A stretch of 64,000 bases of DNA from Sphingomonas populi (GCF_004208535.1 NZ_SGIS01000020.1:30861-94860); one strand, 5' to 3'; counted from the first letter of the stretch, positions 27,360 to 36,963 are shown. The notes: generated from the letters alone by a model not told the origin. Numbers and translations: made by a program.

Positions 27360-29066
27360 ATGAAGACGACCCGGTATTTGCAGTCGCGCCGCTGCGCGCT
27401 GATGCTCACGGCCGCCGCTTTGCTGGGGGCAGGCAATGCGCAGGCGCAGCGCGTTGCGACGAACGTCGGCTACGGTGCGAAAGTCGCCGATCCGGGCCGC
27501 GGCGTCCCGACTCATCCCGATCAAAAGCAGGAGCTGGCACTCAAGATCGAAGCGCCATTCACAGTGGCCGCCGTTGGCGATCTGCTACAATTTCAGCCTT
27601 TCGCGAATACCGCCGATTTGCGAACCCAATCGCTATTGGACGTTTTGCGGAAAGCCGATGTTGCCGTCGGCGATTTCGAGAACGAGATCATGGATTTCGA
27701 TAATTTCGGGCATGCCGGCGGCAATCTTGCGACCAAGGAAGTGGCCGACGATTGGGCGCTCATGGGCATCGACATGGTCAGCCGCGCCAATAACAAGTCG
27801 AACCGCGCTCCCGGCATCTGGGAGAACTTTCATCAGGTCGAGCGCGTCGGCATCATCCATACGGGCGTCGCCCGTAGCCTCCCCGAAGCCCGCATGGCGC
27901 GCTACTTCGCAACTCCGAAGGGACTGGTGGGCGAGATCGGTGTATCGGCCGATGGCGGGTTGGACATGTGCTGCGGCGGTGGCCAGATCGTCCGCGTTAC
28001 CCCGGCCCAGCTCACGGCCGTTCGTGGAATCCGCGACTCAATTCTGGCGCGGCGTAACGAGGTGGACGTACCTGCCCGCAACCCTCCCGCCGAGCCGGAG
28101 GGCAGCGTGTCGGTGTTCGGTGTGACCTTCCGTCTACCCGGCGTAGAAGGTGAAACGGCTCCTCCCTCCGCAGCAGAGGCCGCGTATCGCGAGGTCGCCC
28201 CCGGCCCGCAGGACGCTTATAAGAACTCGCTCCATCTGACCCTGTTTCACGGCGTAACCGCCGCGCAGATGGCGGTGCTGCGCAGCATTGCCGGTGTCGT
28301 CGGAAGCGGCGACCTCGAAGCATTCGGTACGCGATTCCGCCTGATGGACCGGCCTGGTGAACACAGCTTCGACATGGATCCCAAGGACCTCAAGGATATC
28401 CTCGTTCAGGTCCGCACCGCAAAGCAGGCTTCAGACCTTCTGATCCTGAACGCGCACTGGCATCAGAACCGGTACGATTTCCAGGCCTATTCTCACGACC
28501 ATTTTCCTGCCGACTTCGAAATCGCGTTTGCCCATGACGCGATCGATCAAGGCGTCGATGTCTTTGCCGCGCAAGGCGTACACACGATCAAGGGAATCGA
28601 AATCTACAAGGGCAAGCCAATCTTCTATGGCTTGTCCAACTTCATTTTCCAGTCGGCGATCATGCCCGAAAGCAAAGGCAAGCTGCCGAGTGTGCCTGGC
28701 GTCGAGGACCGGGTCGAGCGACGGCGGCGGGGTGGGGGTTTGTCGGTTGGCGACGAACGCGGCAAATCCGCCGTGGCCGACGAGAACGCTATCGTCGGCG
28801 AACATGAAGTACAGGGTTTTTGGCAGCTCAAGGCCAATTTGGAAGCGATTCTCGCCGAGACGCGCTTCGATCACGGGCGACTTGTGGAGGTGCGACTCCA
28901 TCCGGTTGATCTTGGGCAGACGCCTCGTCCTGGATCGCAGGTGGGTATCCCCCGCATTCCGACCCCCACGGTGGCGGCGAAAATCCTGGCTGAGATCATT
29001 GAGTATTCAAAGCCGTTCGGCACGCAAATCGTCATCGAGAACGGGATCGGCGTGATCAAACTTTGA
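27360..29066 (+). CDS. Exported CapA-family (poly-gamma-glutamate-synthesis-like) metallophosphatase
   Basis: A 568-residue protein. A signal peptide ends near GNAQAQ (about residue 30). The body matches the CapA calcineurin-like fold: VAAVGDLL at the start, VGDFENEI, ANNKSN in place of the usual AN(N)H, ILNAHWHQN, QGVHTIKGIEIYKGKPIFYGLSNFIF. The His-rich metal positions are only partly conserved. In catabolic clusters these proteins accompany TonB receptors, yet no substrate is known to me. Its start follows TTGGAGG 7-13 bases upstream. It is last in the plus-strand series and may be an esterase or phosphodiesterase acting in the periplasm. Confidence 0.8.
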   Translation: MKTTRYLQSRRCALMLTAAALLGAGNAQAQRVATNVGYGAKVADPGRGVPTHPDQKQELALKIEAPFTVAAVGDLLQFQPFANTADLRTQSLLDVLRKADVAVGDFENEIMDFDNFGHAGGNLATKEVADDWALMGIDMVSRANNKSNRAPGIWENFHQVERVGIIHTGVARSLPEARMARYFATPKGLVGEIGVSADGGLDMCCGGGQIVRVTPAQLTAVRGIRDSILARRNEVDVPARNPPAEPEGSVSVFGVTFRLPGVEGETAPPSAAEAAYREVAPGPQDAYKNSLHLTLFHGVTAAQMAVLRSIAGVVGSGDLEAFGTRFRLMDRPGEHSFDMDPKDLKDILVQVRTAKQASDLLILNAHWHQNRYDFQAYSHDHFPADFEIAFAHDAIDQGVDVFAAQGVHTIKGIEIYKGKPIFYGLSNFIFQSAIMPESKGKLPSVPGVEDRVERRRRGGGLSVGDERGKSAVADENAIVGEHEVQGFWQLKANLEAILAETRFDHGRLVEVRLHPVDLGQTPRPGSQVGIPRIPTPTVAAKILAEIIEYSKPFGTQIVIENGIGVIKL

Positions 29067-29610
29067 GTAAACCGCTGAGCTTTTATATCAATATGAGAAG
29101 CATAGCGGGCGACCCTGGTCGGGCATGAAGATGTGGCGCCATCGGGGCGCCATTTCTGCCATTGTCATTGATCCGGGCCGATATCGACGAGTTACAGTCT
29201 TCGCGTCACAGTTGTGGATCCGCGCCAACAGATCAAACCGGGCAGAAATCGCTACCATCCAATCCGGCATCAGTCACGATAGAAAAGTTAACGGCTTCCA
29301 ATCTGCGCGCTTCCACCTCGCAAAGGTCAGAAAGCACCTTCCCGAGAGTACGCCTGAAAATGCCACGGGCGTCGACCATAGACCAACTGGACCAACGTGG
29401 CCCGCGCGCTTGCGTCCTGGGTAAACCGCAGGCGTCAATCCCGACCATGAATCCGGCGTCGAAAGCCACGCAAGGCCGGTGGAGCTTTCGAACTGGCGGC
29501 AGTCATTCCACAGACACGTCCTCGCCTACTGTCGTATAGCATCTGCCCGTCCAAGGACTACGAAATCTCCGAACCGTTGCATGGCCTGAACTCGGAAGAC
29601 CTGCGATTCT
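29067..29610. other. Intergenic region without supported genes
   Basis: About 540 bases between the CapA-like gene and the PhyH gene, whose 3' ends converge. Open frames of up to 125 codons exist on both strands but lack recognisable domains and ribosome sites. I see no convincing terminator hairpin, and possibly decayed coding DNA. Confidence 0.4.
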
Positions 29611-30408
29611 TTACGAGCGGGGCCAAGCAATCGGGAACAACTCACTGGTAAGATGAGCACCAGATTGAAGGGCGATAGCCGGTATCGGGAGGCCGCCGTT
29701 CCTGGCCATATGGAAAAAATCGTCGTCGCGCGGGTCGTATAGCACATCCTGATCGGTCCAACGCGTGGCTAGCGCGCGCCGTTGCGCAGTTGGCCCCGTC
29801 GCCGGCGCACCGTGCAGGGTATCGACGTCGTGGATCAGAACGTCGCCCGGTTCGAGCGTCCATGCCAGGAATTCATGCTCCGCGATCTCGCTTCCTGGCG
29901 GGGGAAGGTCACGCACGAATTGCTCTACCGACAAGCGACCCCGATCGCGAACCCAACGATGCGAACCCTTGAAATAGGTCACTGCGCCCGAAGTGGGTGA
30001 GGCATGATCGAACGGAATCCAGATCGACGCGACCTTGCCTTCTCGCGTGGGGAAGTAGGTCGAGTCGAGATGCCAGGGCGTTGCGCTTGGCAGGCCAGGT
30101 TGCTTGACGATCAACTGGTCGTAAAAGAAATTGACCTGCTTGGCCCGCAAGAAGCGCTGCGCGATGTCGGGCAAGCTGGAATTCAGCAGGAAATCTCGGA
30201 ATACCGCATTTCGTCGCCAGTGCAGAAACCCATTGTAGAACCCACCGCGCGTCGTAAATGCGGCATCGGTATCGCTCATCGCGTCTGTGATCGCGTCTCG
30301 CATCGCCGTGATCCAGCGTGGTTCGATGACACCTCGCACGACGGCCGCGCCGTCGCGTTCGAAGGCCGCAACTTCATCTTCTTCGATCGCGGCGACCATA
30401 TCACGCAT
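29611..30408 (-). CDS. Phytanoyl-CoA dioxygenase (PhyH) family oxygenase
   Basis: Fe(II)/2-oxoglutarate-dependent oxygenase, 265 residues. The iron triad is visible as His113 and Asp115 in WHLDSTYF and His199 in DTLHGAPAT, with the 2-oxoglutarate-binding Arg in TAQRRALATRW. The ATG at 30408 is taken; a TTG at 30414 is possible. It is divergent from the Rieske operon and shares two ATACA-N4-TGTAT operators with it. PhyH enzymes hydroxylate a carbon next to a carboxyl, phosphonate or N-methyl group, so a hydroxylation or demethylation step in the same pathway is plausible. Confidence 0.85.
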   Translation of the reverse strand: MRDMVAAIEEDEVAAFERDGAAVVRGVIEPRWITAMRDAITDAMSDTDAAFTTRGGFYNGFLHWRRNAVFRDFLLNSSLPDIAQRFLRAKQVNFFYDQLIVKQPGLPSATPWHLDSTYFPTREGKVASIWIPFDHASPTSGAVTYFKGSHRWVRDRGRLSVEQFVRDLPPPGSEIAEHEFLAWTLEPGDVLIHDVDTLHGAPATGPTAQRRALATRWTDQDVLYDPRDDDFFHMARNGGLPIPAIALQSGAHLTSELFPIAWPRS

Positions 30409-30473
30409 CGTCAAGCTCTCGATTCCTGTTTCCGCCGAAGGCTACATCAACAGGAAAAGCCGAGAGATTGTCA

Positions 30474-30487
30474 ATACACATCTGTAT
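30474..30487. promoter_or_regulatory. Operator ATACA-CATC-TGTAT, phyH side
   Basis: A perfect 5-bp inverted repeat with a 4-base spacer, 66 bases upstream of the PhyH start. It is identical in its arms to the copies at 30554 and 45309 and differs by one base from the copy at 36970. Placed to control the phyH promoter. Confidence 0.65.
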
Positions 30488-30531
30488 GTAACGGAGCAGC
30501 CCTGACGTGACGTCTGCCGAGAGACAGCCAA

Positions 30532-30567
30532 TTGACAGCACCGACCACCAACCATACACATATGTAT
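30532..30567 (+). promoter_or_regulatory. Rieske-operon promoter overlapped by operator ATACA-CATA-TGTAT
   Basis: A consensus -35 TTGACA lies at 30532-30537. A 17-base spacer leads to a plausible -10 TACACA at 30555-30560. The operator (30554-30567, arms extendable to CATACA/TGTATG) covers that -10 element, a classic repressor arrangement. The likely repressor is the TetR encoded at 36185. Confidence 0.6.
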
Positions 30568-30625
30568 GTTGAAGAAATATGTGGGCACCATCGACTGGCT
30601 GAAATTGTGAGAGGTTGGGGCGAAA

Positions 30626-31867
30626 ATGATTGAGGGCACAGCGTTTCTCGAGCTTCTGGAGCGTCAGCGCGCCGGCTGGACGCTCGAACAACCCTTCTAT
30701 CTCGATGAGGACATCTTCGCGTTCGAGCGCGACCGCTGGATGTCGCGGCAGTGGATGCTGATGGCGCATATCGCCGAGCTACCCGCCAAGGGCAGTCACA
30801 TCGTACGCGATCTGTTCAACGAATCGATCGTGATAGCGCGCGCGGGGGACGATGACGTCCGCGCCTATTTCAACGTCTGCACGCATCGCGGATCGCGGCT
30901 CTGCAAGGCGGACGGTCGCGCGCCGCTGCTCGTCTGCCCCTATCATGCCTGGTCGTTCAAACTGACAGGGGAATTGCAAAGCCGCGCCGACGTGCCGGAC
31001 GGCATTGACCCAGCCGACCTGGGGCTGCATCCGGTTTCGGTCCATCTCGTCGAAGGGCTGATCTTCTGCGCCTTGCCGAGCGATGCCCTGCCCGATCCGG
31101 CACCGGCATTCGACGTCTTGGGCCCCGCGTTGCGGCAACACGGAATCAAGCGCGCCCGGATCGCCGCGCGCAAGAGCTATCCTACCAATGCCAATTGGAA
31201 GCTGGTGCTGGAGAATGCGTTTGAATGCTATCACTGCCGCAACGCCCATCCTGAATATACCAACGTGAACGGGCATGTGCAGGTGACCGGCATGCGCGAT
31301 GCAGCGAAGGCGGAGACCTGGGCGGACGAGATCGCCCACTGGCAGAAAACGATCACCGGAGCCGATGGCTTCGACATGAAGCATCGCGACCCCGGCTCCC
31401 TCGACCGCCTGTCGTACAGCGTGACGCGCCACCCGATCGGGCGCGGACGCGCAACGCTGTCGCGCGATGGCGCGCCGGTTTCCAAGTTGATGGGCGCGTT
31501 CGCCGATTATGACGGTGGCGAAACCCAGTTCCGCTTCGGGCGCCTGTCGTTCGCCAGCGCCGCCAACGATCATGTCACGCTAGTGCAGATCCAGCCGCGC
31601 AGCGCGCAACAGACCGACATGGTGCTAACCTGGCTGGTCGATGCGGACGCCGATCCGGCGCTCGACGTCGAGCCGATCCAGTGGATGTGGGACGTGACGA
31701 CGGTGCAGGACAAGCGGATCATCGAGGACAATGCCGCCGGCATCCGCTCGCGCGCGTACCGACCCGGGCCCTATACCGCGCTCGAGGGCGAAACTGCGAC
31801 CTTCGTCCAATCCTATCGCGCCGAAATGCACGCGCTGGTGTGCGACGACGCCGGCGTGGGGGGGTGA
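30626..31867 (+). CDS. Rieske non-haem iron oxygenase alpha subunit (glycine betaine/stachydrine monooxygenase-like)
   Basis: A 413-residue ring-hydroxylating-type oxygenase. The Rieske cluster ligands are Cys85/His87 in CTHRGS and Cys104/His107 in CPYHAW. The mononuclear iron site is ENAFECYHCRNAHPEY, with His203 and His208. The overall look is closest to the subgroup that N-demethylates quaternary amines (GbcA, stachydrine or carnitine oxygenases), which fits the sarcosine oxidase operon in the same apparent regulon. It is first in an operon whose later genes overlap. No reductase or ferredoxin is encoded beside it, so electrons must come from elsewhere. Substrate assignment is inference. 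Confidence 0.85.
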   Translation: MIEGTAFLELLERQRAGWTLEQPFYLDEDIFAFERDRWMSRQWMLMAHIAELPAKGSHIVRDLFNESIVIARAGDDDVRAYFNVCTHRGSRLCKADGRAPLLVCPYHAWSFKLTGELQSRADVPDGIDPADLGLHPVSVHLVEGLIFCALPSDALPDPAPAFDVLGPALRQHGIKRARIAARKSYPTNANWKLVLENAFECYHCRNAHPEYTNVNGHVQVTGMRDAAKAETWADEIAHWQKTITGADGFDMKHRDPGSLDRLSYSVTRHPIGRGRATLSRDGAPVSKLMGAFADYDGGETQFRFGRLSFASAANDHVTLVQIQPRSAQQTDMVLTWLVDADADPALDVEPIQWMWDVTTVQDKRIIEDNAAGIRSRAYRPGPYTALEGETATFVQSYRAEMHALVCDDAGVGG

Positions 31868-31871
31868 AGGC

Positions 31872-33809
31872 ATGGGCACGACAGCGCACACAACGATTGA
31901 CGCCCTCTATACCCGGCTGATGCGGCCGGGCAGCGGCGAGCCCTACAGCGCGACCGACGCCTGCAGCGCGGATGGCGAAACGGTGTACTTCATCGGCACC
32001 GTTTGCGGCGACACGGTGTTCGATGCGACACGATCGATCGTGTATCGCGCAAGTCGCACCGGCACGATGACCCCAATGTACCAGGGCCGTGCGAAACTGC
32101 TCGAACTGGCCCCGGGCGGTGCCCGGCTTGCTTTCGCTTCGAGCGGTCACGGCGGGGGCGATGATCGCCTGATCGTCATCGCCACTGATGGCACGATCGT
32201 CAGCGAGATGCCGACCGAAGGCCGGATCGAACAGATCGGCTGGTCACCCGACGGAGCAGCCTTGTTGGTTTTGGTGGCGGGTGCCGGTACCGATACGACG
32301 ACACTAGCGGGGTCGCTCAGCGCCGCCACGGATCGCGCGGCGGAAGCCGCGGAGCCCGTGATCGACGACGGCACGCCCGACCCCGAAGACCGGCGTTGGT
32401 TGTCGATCCATTGCCCCGGCCGACCGGATTTGGACCGGACGCTGGCCATCGCAGGAATGATCTGGGAAGCATCCTGGTGCGGGACGGCGGGTATCGCCGT
32501 GTTGCTGAGCGCGCAGAGCGGCGAGGCAGCCTGGTATCGCGCCGGGCTGGCGATAGTCGATCCGGAAACCGGCAGTGTCCGCAGCCTGTATCAGCCGCAG
32601 GACCAGATCGGGCAAGTGCGCGGTGCGCCAGATGGCGACCGGGTCGCGTTCATCGAAGGGGTGGCGAGCGACCGCGGGCTGGTCTGCGGCACCCTGAAGA
32701 GGGTCGATGCCGCCGGCGATACCGTGGAAGCGCTCTCGACCGGAAAGACCGAGATCACCTCGATCGCCTGGCGCGGCCGCACGCTTCATCTAGCGGGGCA
32801 GCGCGGTCTCGTAACCGCGATCGGCGATCATGACCTCGGGCCCGACGGGTATCGCGAGCGATGGTCGTCCGAGCGGTGGAGTTGCGGCGCTTATGTTCCC
32901 ACCTCCCGCCCCGTTGGGAGCGGGCACGGCATCGCCGTGATGGAAGGCCAGACCGCCCCGCCGCGACTCGCATTGGTCGGCGATGACGGGTTTGAGACGA
33001 TCCGTATCTTCACCGAGAATGACGATCGCGCGGACACGACAAGCGTATCGGTGCGGTGGCGAGCGCCCGACGGTCTCGAGATCGAGGGGATCCTAGTCCG
33101 CCCGGTGAGCGTGAGCGGTCCGCTGCCGACGGTTGTCGATATCCACGGCGGGCCGACCTGGGCTTATCGGGCCCGGTGGGAGGGCCGCCAGCGCTCGACG
33201 CCGGCGCTCGTCGCGGCAGGGTTCGCGGTGCTGTACCCCAACCCGCGCGGGAGCTTTGCCCGGGGTCAGGATTTCGCGCGGCGGGTCCAGGGCGACATGG
33301 GCGGAGCCGACGTCGGCGATATCCTATCGGGTATCGACCATCTGATTGCCGAGGGACTCGCCGACCCGGCACGTATCGGCCTGACCGGCTCCAGCTATGG
33401 CGGCTACATGTCCGCGTGGCTCCCCAAGCTCAGGCCGCAGATCGCGGCGGCGGTTTGCATCTCGCCGGTGAGCAACTGGTTCAGCCAGCATTTTACCTCG
33501 AACATGCCGATCCTCGAAGAATTGTTCATCGGCGGTGTGCCGGCCGTCAGCGGCCAGGAATATCTCGCCCGCAGCCCCGCTCTGTCCGCCGCGAAGACCC
33601 AAGCCGCGACACTGATTCTCGCCGGTGCGCTGGATCGATGCACGCCGATCGGGCAGTCGATCGAACTGCACCGCTCGTTGCTGGAACAGGGATCGCCGAG
33701 CGTCCTCCTGACCTATCCGCAAGACGGCCACAGCATCCGCAGCCCGCGCGGCTATATCGACAGCGCGGCGCGGACCCTCGACTGGTTTTTGCGGCATATG
33801 GCGCCATGA
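31872..33809 (+). CDS. S9-family serine peptidase (prolyl oligopeptidase / acylaminoacyl-peptidase type)
   Basis: A 645-residue cytoplasmic peptidase. An N-terminal beta-propeller-like region precedes the alpha/beta hydrolase domain, which starts around LPTVVDIHGGPTWAYRARW. The catalytic triad is Ser508 in GSSYGGYM, Asp588 in GALDRCTP and His620 in QDGHSI. The ATG at 31872 is 4 bases after the Rieske stop; a longer in-frame version overlaps Rieske coding sequence and is not real. Such enzymes remove N-terminal dipeptides or blocked residues from short peptides. Its place in this operon suggests that the imported substrate contains a peptide bond. Confidence 0.88.
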   Translation: MGTTAHTTIDALYTRLMRPGSGEPYSATDACSADGETVYFIGTVCGDTVFDATRSIVYRASRTGTMTPMYQGRAKLLELAPGGARLAFASSGHGGGDDRLIVIATDGTIVSEMPTEGRIEQIGWSPDGAALLVLVAGAGTDTTTLAGSLSAATDRAAEAAEPVIDDGTPDPEDRRWLSIHCPGRPDLDRTLAIAGMIWEASWCGTAGIAVLLSAQSGEAAWYRAGLAIVDPETGSVRSLYQPQDQIGQVRGAPDGDRVAFIEGVASDRGLVCGTLKRVDAAGDTVEALSTGKTEITSIAWRGRTLHLAGQRGLVTAIGDHDLGPDGYRERWSSERWSCGAYVPTSRPVGSGHGIAVMEGQTAPPRLALVGDDGFETIRIFTENDDRADTTSVSVRWRAPDGLEIEGILVRPVSVSGPLPTVVDIHGGPTWAYRARWEGRQRSTPALVAAGFAVLYPNPRGSFARGQDFARRVQGDMGGADVGDILSGIDHLIAEGLADPARIGLTGSSYGGYMSAWLPKLRPQIAAAVCISPVSNWFSQHFTSNMPILEELFIGGVPAVSGQEYLARSPALSAAKTQAATLILAGALDRCTPIGQSIELHRSLLEQGSPSVLLTYPQDGHSIRSPRGYIDSAARTLDWFLRHMAP

Positions 33810-34981
33810 GCGTCAATGCGCACATCCGGCGCGAGGTCCTCGGGCTGGATGCAGCCGAATGGGCGGTCATCGCGATCGCGCTTGCGGCAGCGACCCTGCC
33901 CGCGGTGCTTCCGCTGATGGTCGGCGTGCTCGCGCGGCAATTCGGGATCGGTACGGCTCAGGCGGGCTATGTCATCGCGATCAACATGGGGGGCATCCTC
34001 GCGGGCTCGCTGAGTTGTGTACTGCTGGCACGACGGTTCCGCTGGGCACCGCTGATCTTCTCAGGCCTAGGCATCATGGTGCTGGGGAACGGATTGACCA
34101 TGCTGACGCACGGCCTGCCCCCACTGATCGCGACCCGACTGATCTCGGGCTGGGGCGAAGGTGTGGTCGGCGCGTGCTGTTACGCGCTGATGGGCCAGGC
34201 AAAGCTGCCCGGCCGGTCGATCGCGTTCTATACAGCCGGCCAATCGATCATCGGCGCTGCGGGATTGGCGATCCTGCCGACGTTGATGGCCGGGTTCGGC
34301 TGGCACGTCTTCTACATATTGGTTTCGGTCATCGCCGTGCCCGCCATGCTGCTGACCCCGATCGCGACCCGCGCGCGCGCCATCGTGGTGATCGATCGGC
34401 AGACGTCCACGGCGACGCGACTTTCTATCGGCAGCTTCGGAGCGCTCATCGCGATCTTCCTGTTCTTCGTAGGGATCGCCATGATCTGGGCGTTCATGGA
34501 GCCGCTGGGAGTCCGTCAGAGCCTCACCCTGACCCAATTGTCGATCGCGCTGTCGGCATCGTCGATCGCCGGGCTGGGCGGATCCTTCGCGGCAGGAGCG
34601 TTGGCGGATCGGCTGCGCACTGAGATTGGCCTTGCGATTGGCATTGCGGTGATCATAGCGAGCCTGACCCTGCTGCTGACGGGCGGCTTCTATTCTTATA
34701 TGGCGGCGATCTGCGGGCTGTACTTCGCCTGGGCGTATCAGTTTCCGTTCCTGTTCGGTTGTCTCGCGGACATCGATAGCGATGGACGGATTGCGGCGCT
34801 GACGCCGGTCGCGACCGGCGGGGCGCTGACGGTCGCACCGGCGATAGGCGGCTTCGTACTGGAAAATGGCGGGCTGGCGATGCTAAGCGCCGGCTGCCTG
34901 GGACTGACGCTGGCGGCGACGCTTCTCGCCGCTTGGGTCCGCATGCGCCCTAAACACCATTTGGCCAAGGCATATCTATGA
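33806..34981 (+). CDS. MFS transporter
   Basis: A 391-residue inner-membrane carrier with about 12 hydrophobic segments (LPAVLPLMVGVLARQFGIG, GYVIAINMGGILAGSL, and RLISGWGEGVVGACCYALMG, which resembles motif C). The ATG overlaps the peptidase stop as ATGA, and its own stop overlaps the P450 start the same way, so the genes are translationally coupled. It is probably the inner-membrane importer for the substrate brought in by the TonB receptor at 37106. Confidence 0.85.
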   Translation: MSVNAHIRREVLGLDAAEWAVIAIALAAATLPAVLPLMVGVLARQFGIGTAQAGYVIAINMGGILAGSLSCVLLARRFRWAPLIFSGLGIMVLGNGLTMLTHGLPPLIATRLISGWGEGVVGACCYALMGQAKLPGRSIAFYTAGQSIIGAAGLAILPTLMAGFGWHVFYILVSVIAVPAMLLTPIATRARAIVVIDRQTSTATRLSIGSFGALIAIFLFFVGIAMIWAFMEPLGVRQSLTLTQLSIALSASSIAGLGGSFAAGALADRLRTEIGLAIGIAVIIASLTLLLTGGFYSYMAAICGLYFAWAYQFPFLFGCLADIDSDGRIAALTPVATGGALTVAPAIGGFVLENGGLAMLSAGCLGLTLAATLLAAWVRMRPKHHLAKAYL

Positions 34982-36198
34982 CGTCCGAGGCACCCTGGTC
35001 GCACGATCTCGACTGGCCACATGGTCTGGCGCCGTTCGATCCGTTCGACACCGATATCCAGTGCGATCCCTATGCGCATTACGCCTGGCTGCGCGACCAT
35101 GCGCCGGTGATCCGCGCTGGGCAGCGCGAGACACCGCTCTACATCGTCTCGCGTTTCGGCGACGTAACCGAAGCGCTGCGCAACGCTCACGATTTCTCCT
35201 CGGTGCCGCGACGGGATATCGTCATCCCCGGCTTTCTGCTCAACAGCGATCCGCCCGATCACACGCGCCTTCGCCATTCCGCCAGCCGCGCCTTCACGCC
35301 CCGCGCGATCGCCGCCGTCGAGCCGGTTATCGCCAAGCTGATCGCCGAGCGGTGGGAACCGATCGTGTCCGCGGGCGGAGGCGAAGTGATCGGCAGCTTC
35401 GCCAGCCCCCTGACGATCGCGGTGATCGCGACGGTGCTTGGGATCCCCGTGTCGCAATCCGAGACGATGCGCGAGTGGACGACCGCAAGCATCGAGTATC
35501 TCGGGATGTTGTTCCGCGGCGTGCCCAATGCCTCGGCCAACGACACCGCGCTAACGTCGATGCTCGCCTATATCAACGCGGTGTTCGACACCGTCGATGT
35601 GACGCACGGCGAAACGGTCGTCGCCAATCTCGCGCGGTTGCGTAATGAGGGTGTGCTGTCGGCCGAAGAAGCCGCCGGCTTCGCATGCCAATTGTTCATG
35701 GCGGGCCATGAGACGACGACGCTGCTGACGGGGAATTGCCTCGACTTCCTGAGCGTCAATCCGGACATTTTCGCAAGGCTGGGCGCCGTCGAAACCATCC
35801 CGAAATTCCTAGACGAGATGGTCCGCTATCGACCGCCGGTCCACCGGCTGACGCGATACGCCGCACGCGACGTCGAAATCGCCGGGTGCCGGATTCCGGC
35901 GGGGGCGAGCGTCCGGCTGCTGATCGCGTCTGCCAATCGCGATCTTGCCAAGTTCGAGGATCCCGATCGCTTCGATCCGCTGCGTAAGAACGCCGCGCAC
36001 GCCGGATTCGGCTATGGCATCCACATGTGCATCGGATCGTGGCTGGCGAAACTGGAGGTGCGATTGATGCTTGAAACACTGGTCGCGACCACAGCGAGGC
36101 TCGAACCTGACACGCGCTGGCCGCGACAACCGCTGGCTGGGGGCGCCTTCGCGACCGTCGGGCTGCACAGCCTGGGATTGAAGGTCACACCGCTTTAG
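34978..36198 (+). CDS. Cytochrome P450
   Basis: A 406-residue soluble bacterial P450 with all landmarks: the I-helix oxygen-activating motif AGHETTT, the K-helix ExxR in DEMVRYRPPVHRL, and the haem-binding loop FGYGIHMCIG with the thiolate Cys351. It overlaps the MFS stop by 4 bases, and its last 14 bases overlap the convergent TetR gene. No ferredoxin or reductase partner is nearby. In this context it could hydroxylate or dealkylate (N- or O-demethylate) the substrate. Confidence 0.92.
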   Translation: MTSEAPWSHDLDWPHGLAPFDPFDTDIQCDPYAHYAWLRDHAPVIRAGQRETPLYIVSRFGDVTEALRNAHDFSSVPRRDIVIPGFLLNSDPPDHTRLRHSASRAFTPRAIAAVEPVIAKLIAERWEPIVSAGGGEVIGSFASPLTIAVIATVLGIPVSQSETMREWTTASIEYLGMLFRGVPNASANDTALTSMLAYINAVFDTVDVTHGETVVANLARLRNEGVLSAEEAAGFACQLFMAGHETTTLLTGNCLDFLSVNPDIFARLGAVETIPKFLDEMVRYRPPVHRLTRYAARDVEIAGCRIPAGASVRLLIASANRDLAKFEDPDRFDPLRKNAAHAGFGYGIHMCIGSWLAKLEVRLMLETLVATTARLEPDTRWPRQPLAGGAFATVGLHSLGLKVTPL

Positions 36199-36823
36199 AT
36201 CGCGCCCGCTTGCGCGGTTCGGTGCGTTCAATCAGCGAGCGTAACATCGCCTCGAGCTCCGGTGTAGGGCGTTGTCCGGTCAGGACCTCATTGTAGAACG
36301 GCGCGAGCCGGACACGTTCTTCAATGCTCTCGTCGATGGCGAGCGCGTAATAGCCGATCTGGTGGAAATAGACGACGCGCGCACGGACCAGAGATTCGTC
36401 CGGACCCAACCCCATTCGCGTGAAATGGCTTTGCAGCAATGTAACCCACGCTTTGTCGGTCTCGTGGACCAGCCTCGCGACGGCCGGGCTCTTGCGTGCC
36501 CAGGCGCGGATGGCGGTATCGAACTGGGGAACGATCGGATCCTCGCCCAGCCAGATACGGACGACCTCAACGAAATCCAACGGCGTGGTCGCCCAACGCG
36601 CGGCGATCTGTTCGATCTCGCGCACATTGCGCCCACGCCAATCCTCCAGCAAAGCGTCGAGCAGTGCCTGCCGATCCTCGAAATGCCAATAGAAACTGCC
36701 CCGCGTCACCTTCATTCGCTTGGCTAGCCGATCGACCTTCACGTCATCGATGCCCGACTTCACCAGCACTTTTCGCGCCACAGCGATCCAGTCTTCGCGC
36801 GTCAGCCGTCGGGCCACTACCAT
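36185..36823 (-). CDS. TetR-family regulator of the N-methyl catabolic block
   Basis: A 212-residue repressor with the helix-turn-helix VKVDRLAKRMKVTRGSFYWHFEDRQALLDALL at residues about 28-60 and a helical ligand domain. It is convergent with P450 and divergent from the TonB receptor. Its own promoter region contains one copy of the ATACA-N4-TGTAT-type operator; the others lie at phyH/Rieske and soxB. This makes it the natural candidate for a repressor of the whole block. No binding experiment can be cited. Confidence 0.87.
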   Translation of the reverse strand: MVVARRLTREDWIAVARKVLVKSGIDDVKVDRLAKRMKVTRGSFYWHFEDRQALLDALLEDWRGRNVREIEQIAARWATTPLDFVEVVRIWLGEDPIVPQFDTAIRAWARKSPAVARLVHETDKAWVTLLQSHFTRMGLGPDESLVRARVVYFHQIGYYALAIDESIEERVRLAPFYNEVLTGQRPTPELEAMLRSLIERTEPRKRARSKAV

Positions 36824-36963
36824 TTCGTTCTTCCAATCAACCGTCGCGGCTTAGAATAAGATTTTTTCGTCGATTGCAAACGCCAACCTTCGGCGTGTTC
36901 GGACCGGCAGTATCGCCCAACCGGCGCAAATGCCATGCCGTGAACTATGAAAATGACACCGCC

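Noticed and set aside
30554..30567. NdeI-like CATATG palindrome alone as the signal
   Set aside because: The central bases vary among copies; the conserved part is the ATACA/TGTAT arms.
31731..31871. N-terminal extension of the S9 peptidase
   Set aside because: It overlaps the Rieske oxygenase C-terminus in another frame; the ATG at 31872 suits the operon spacing.
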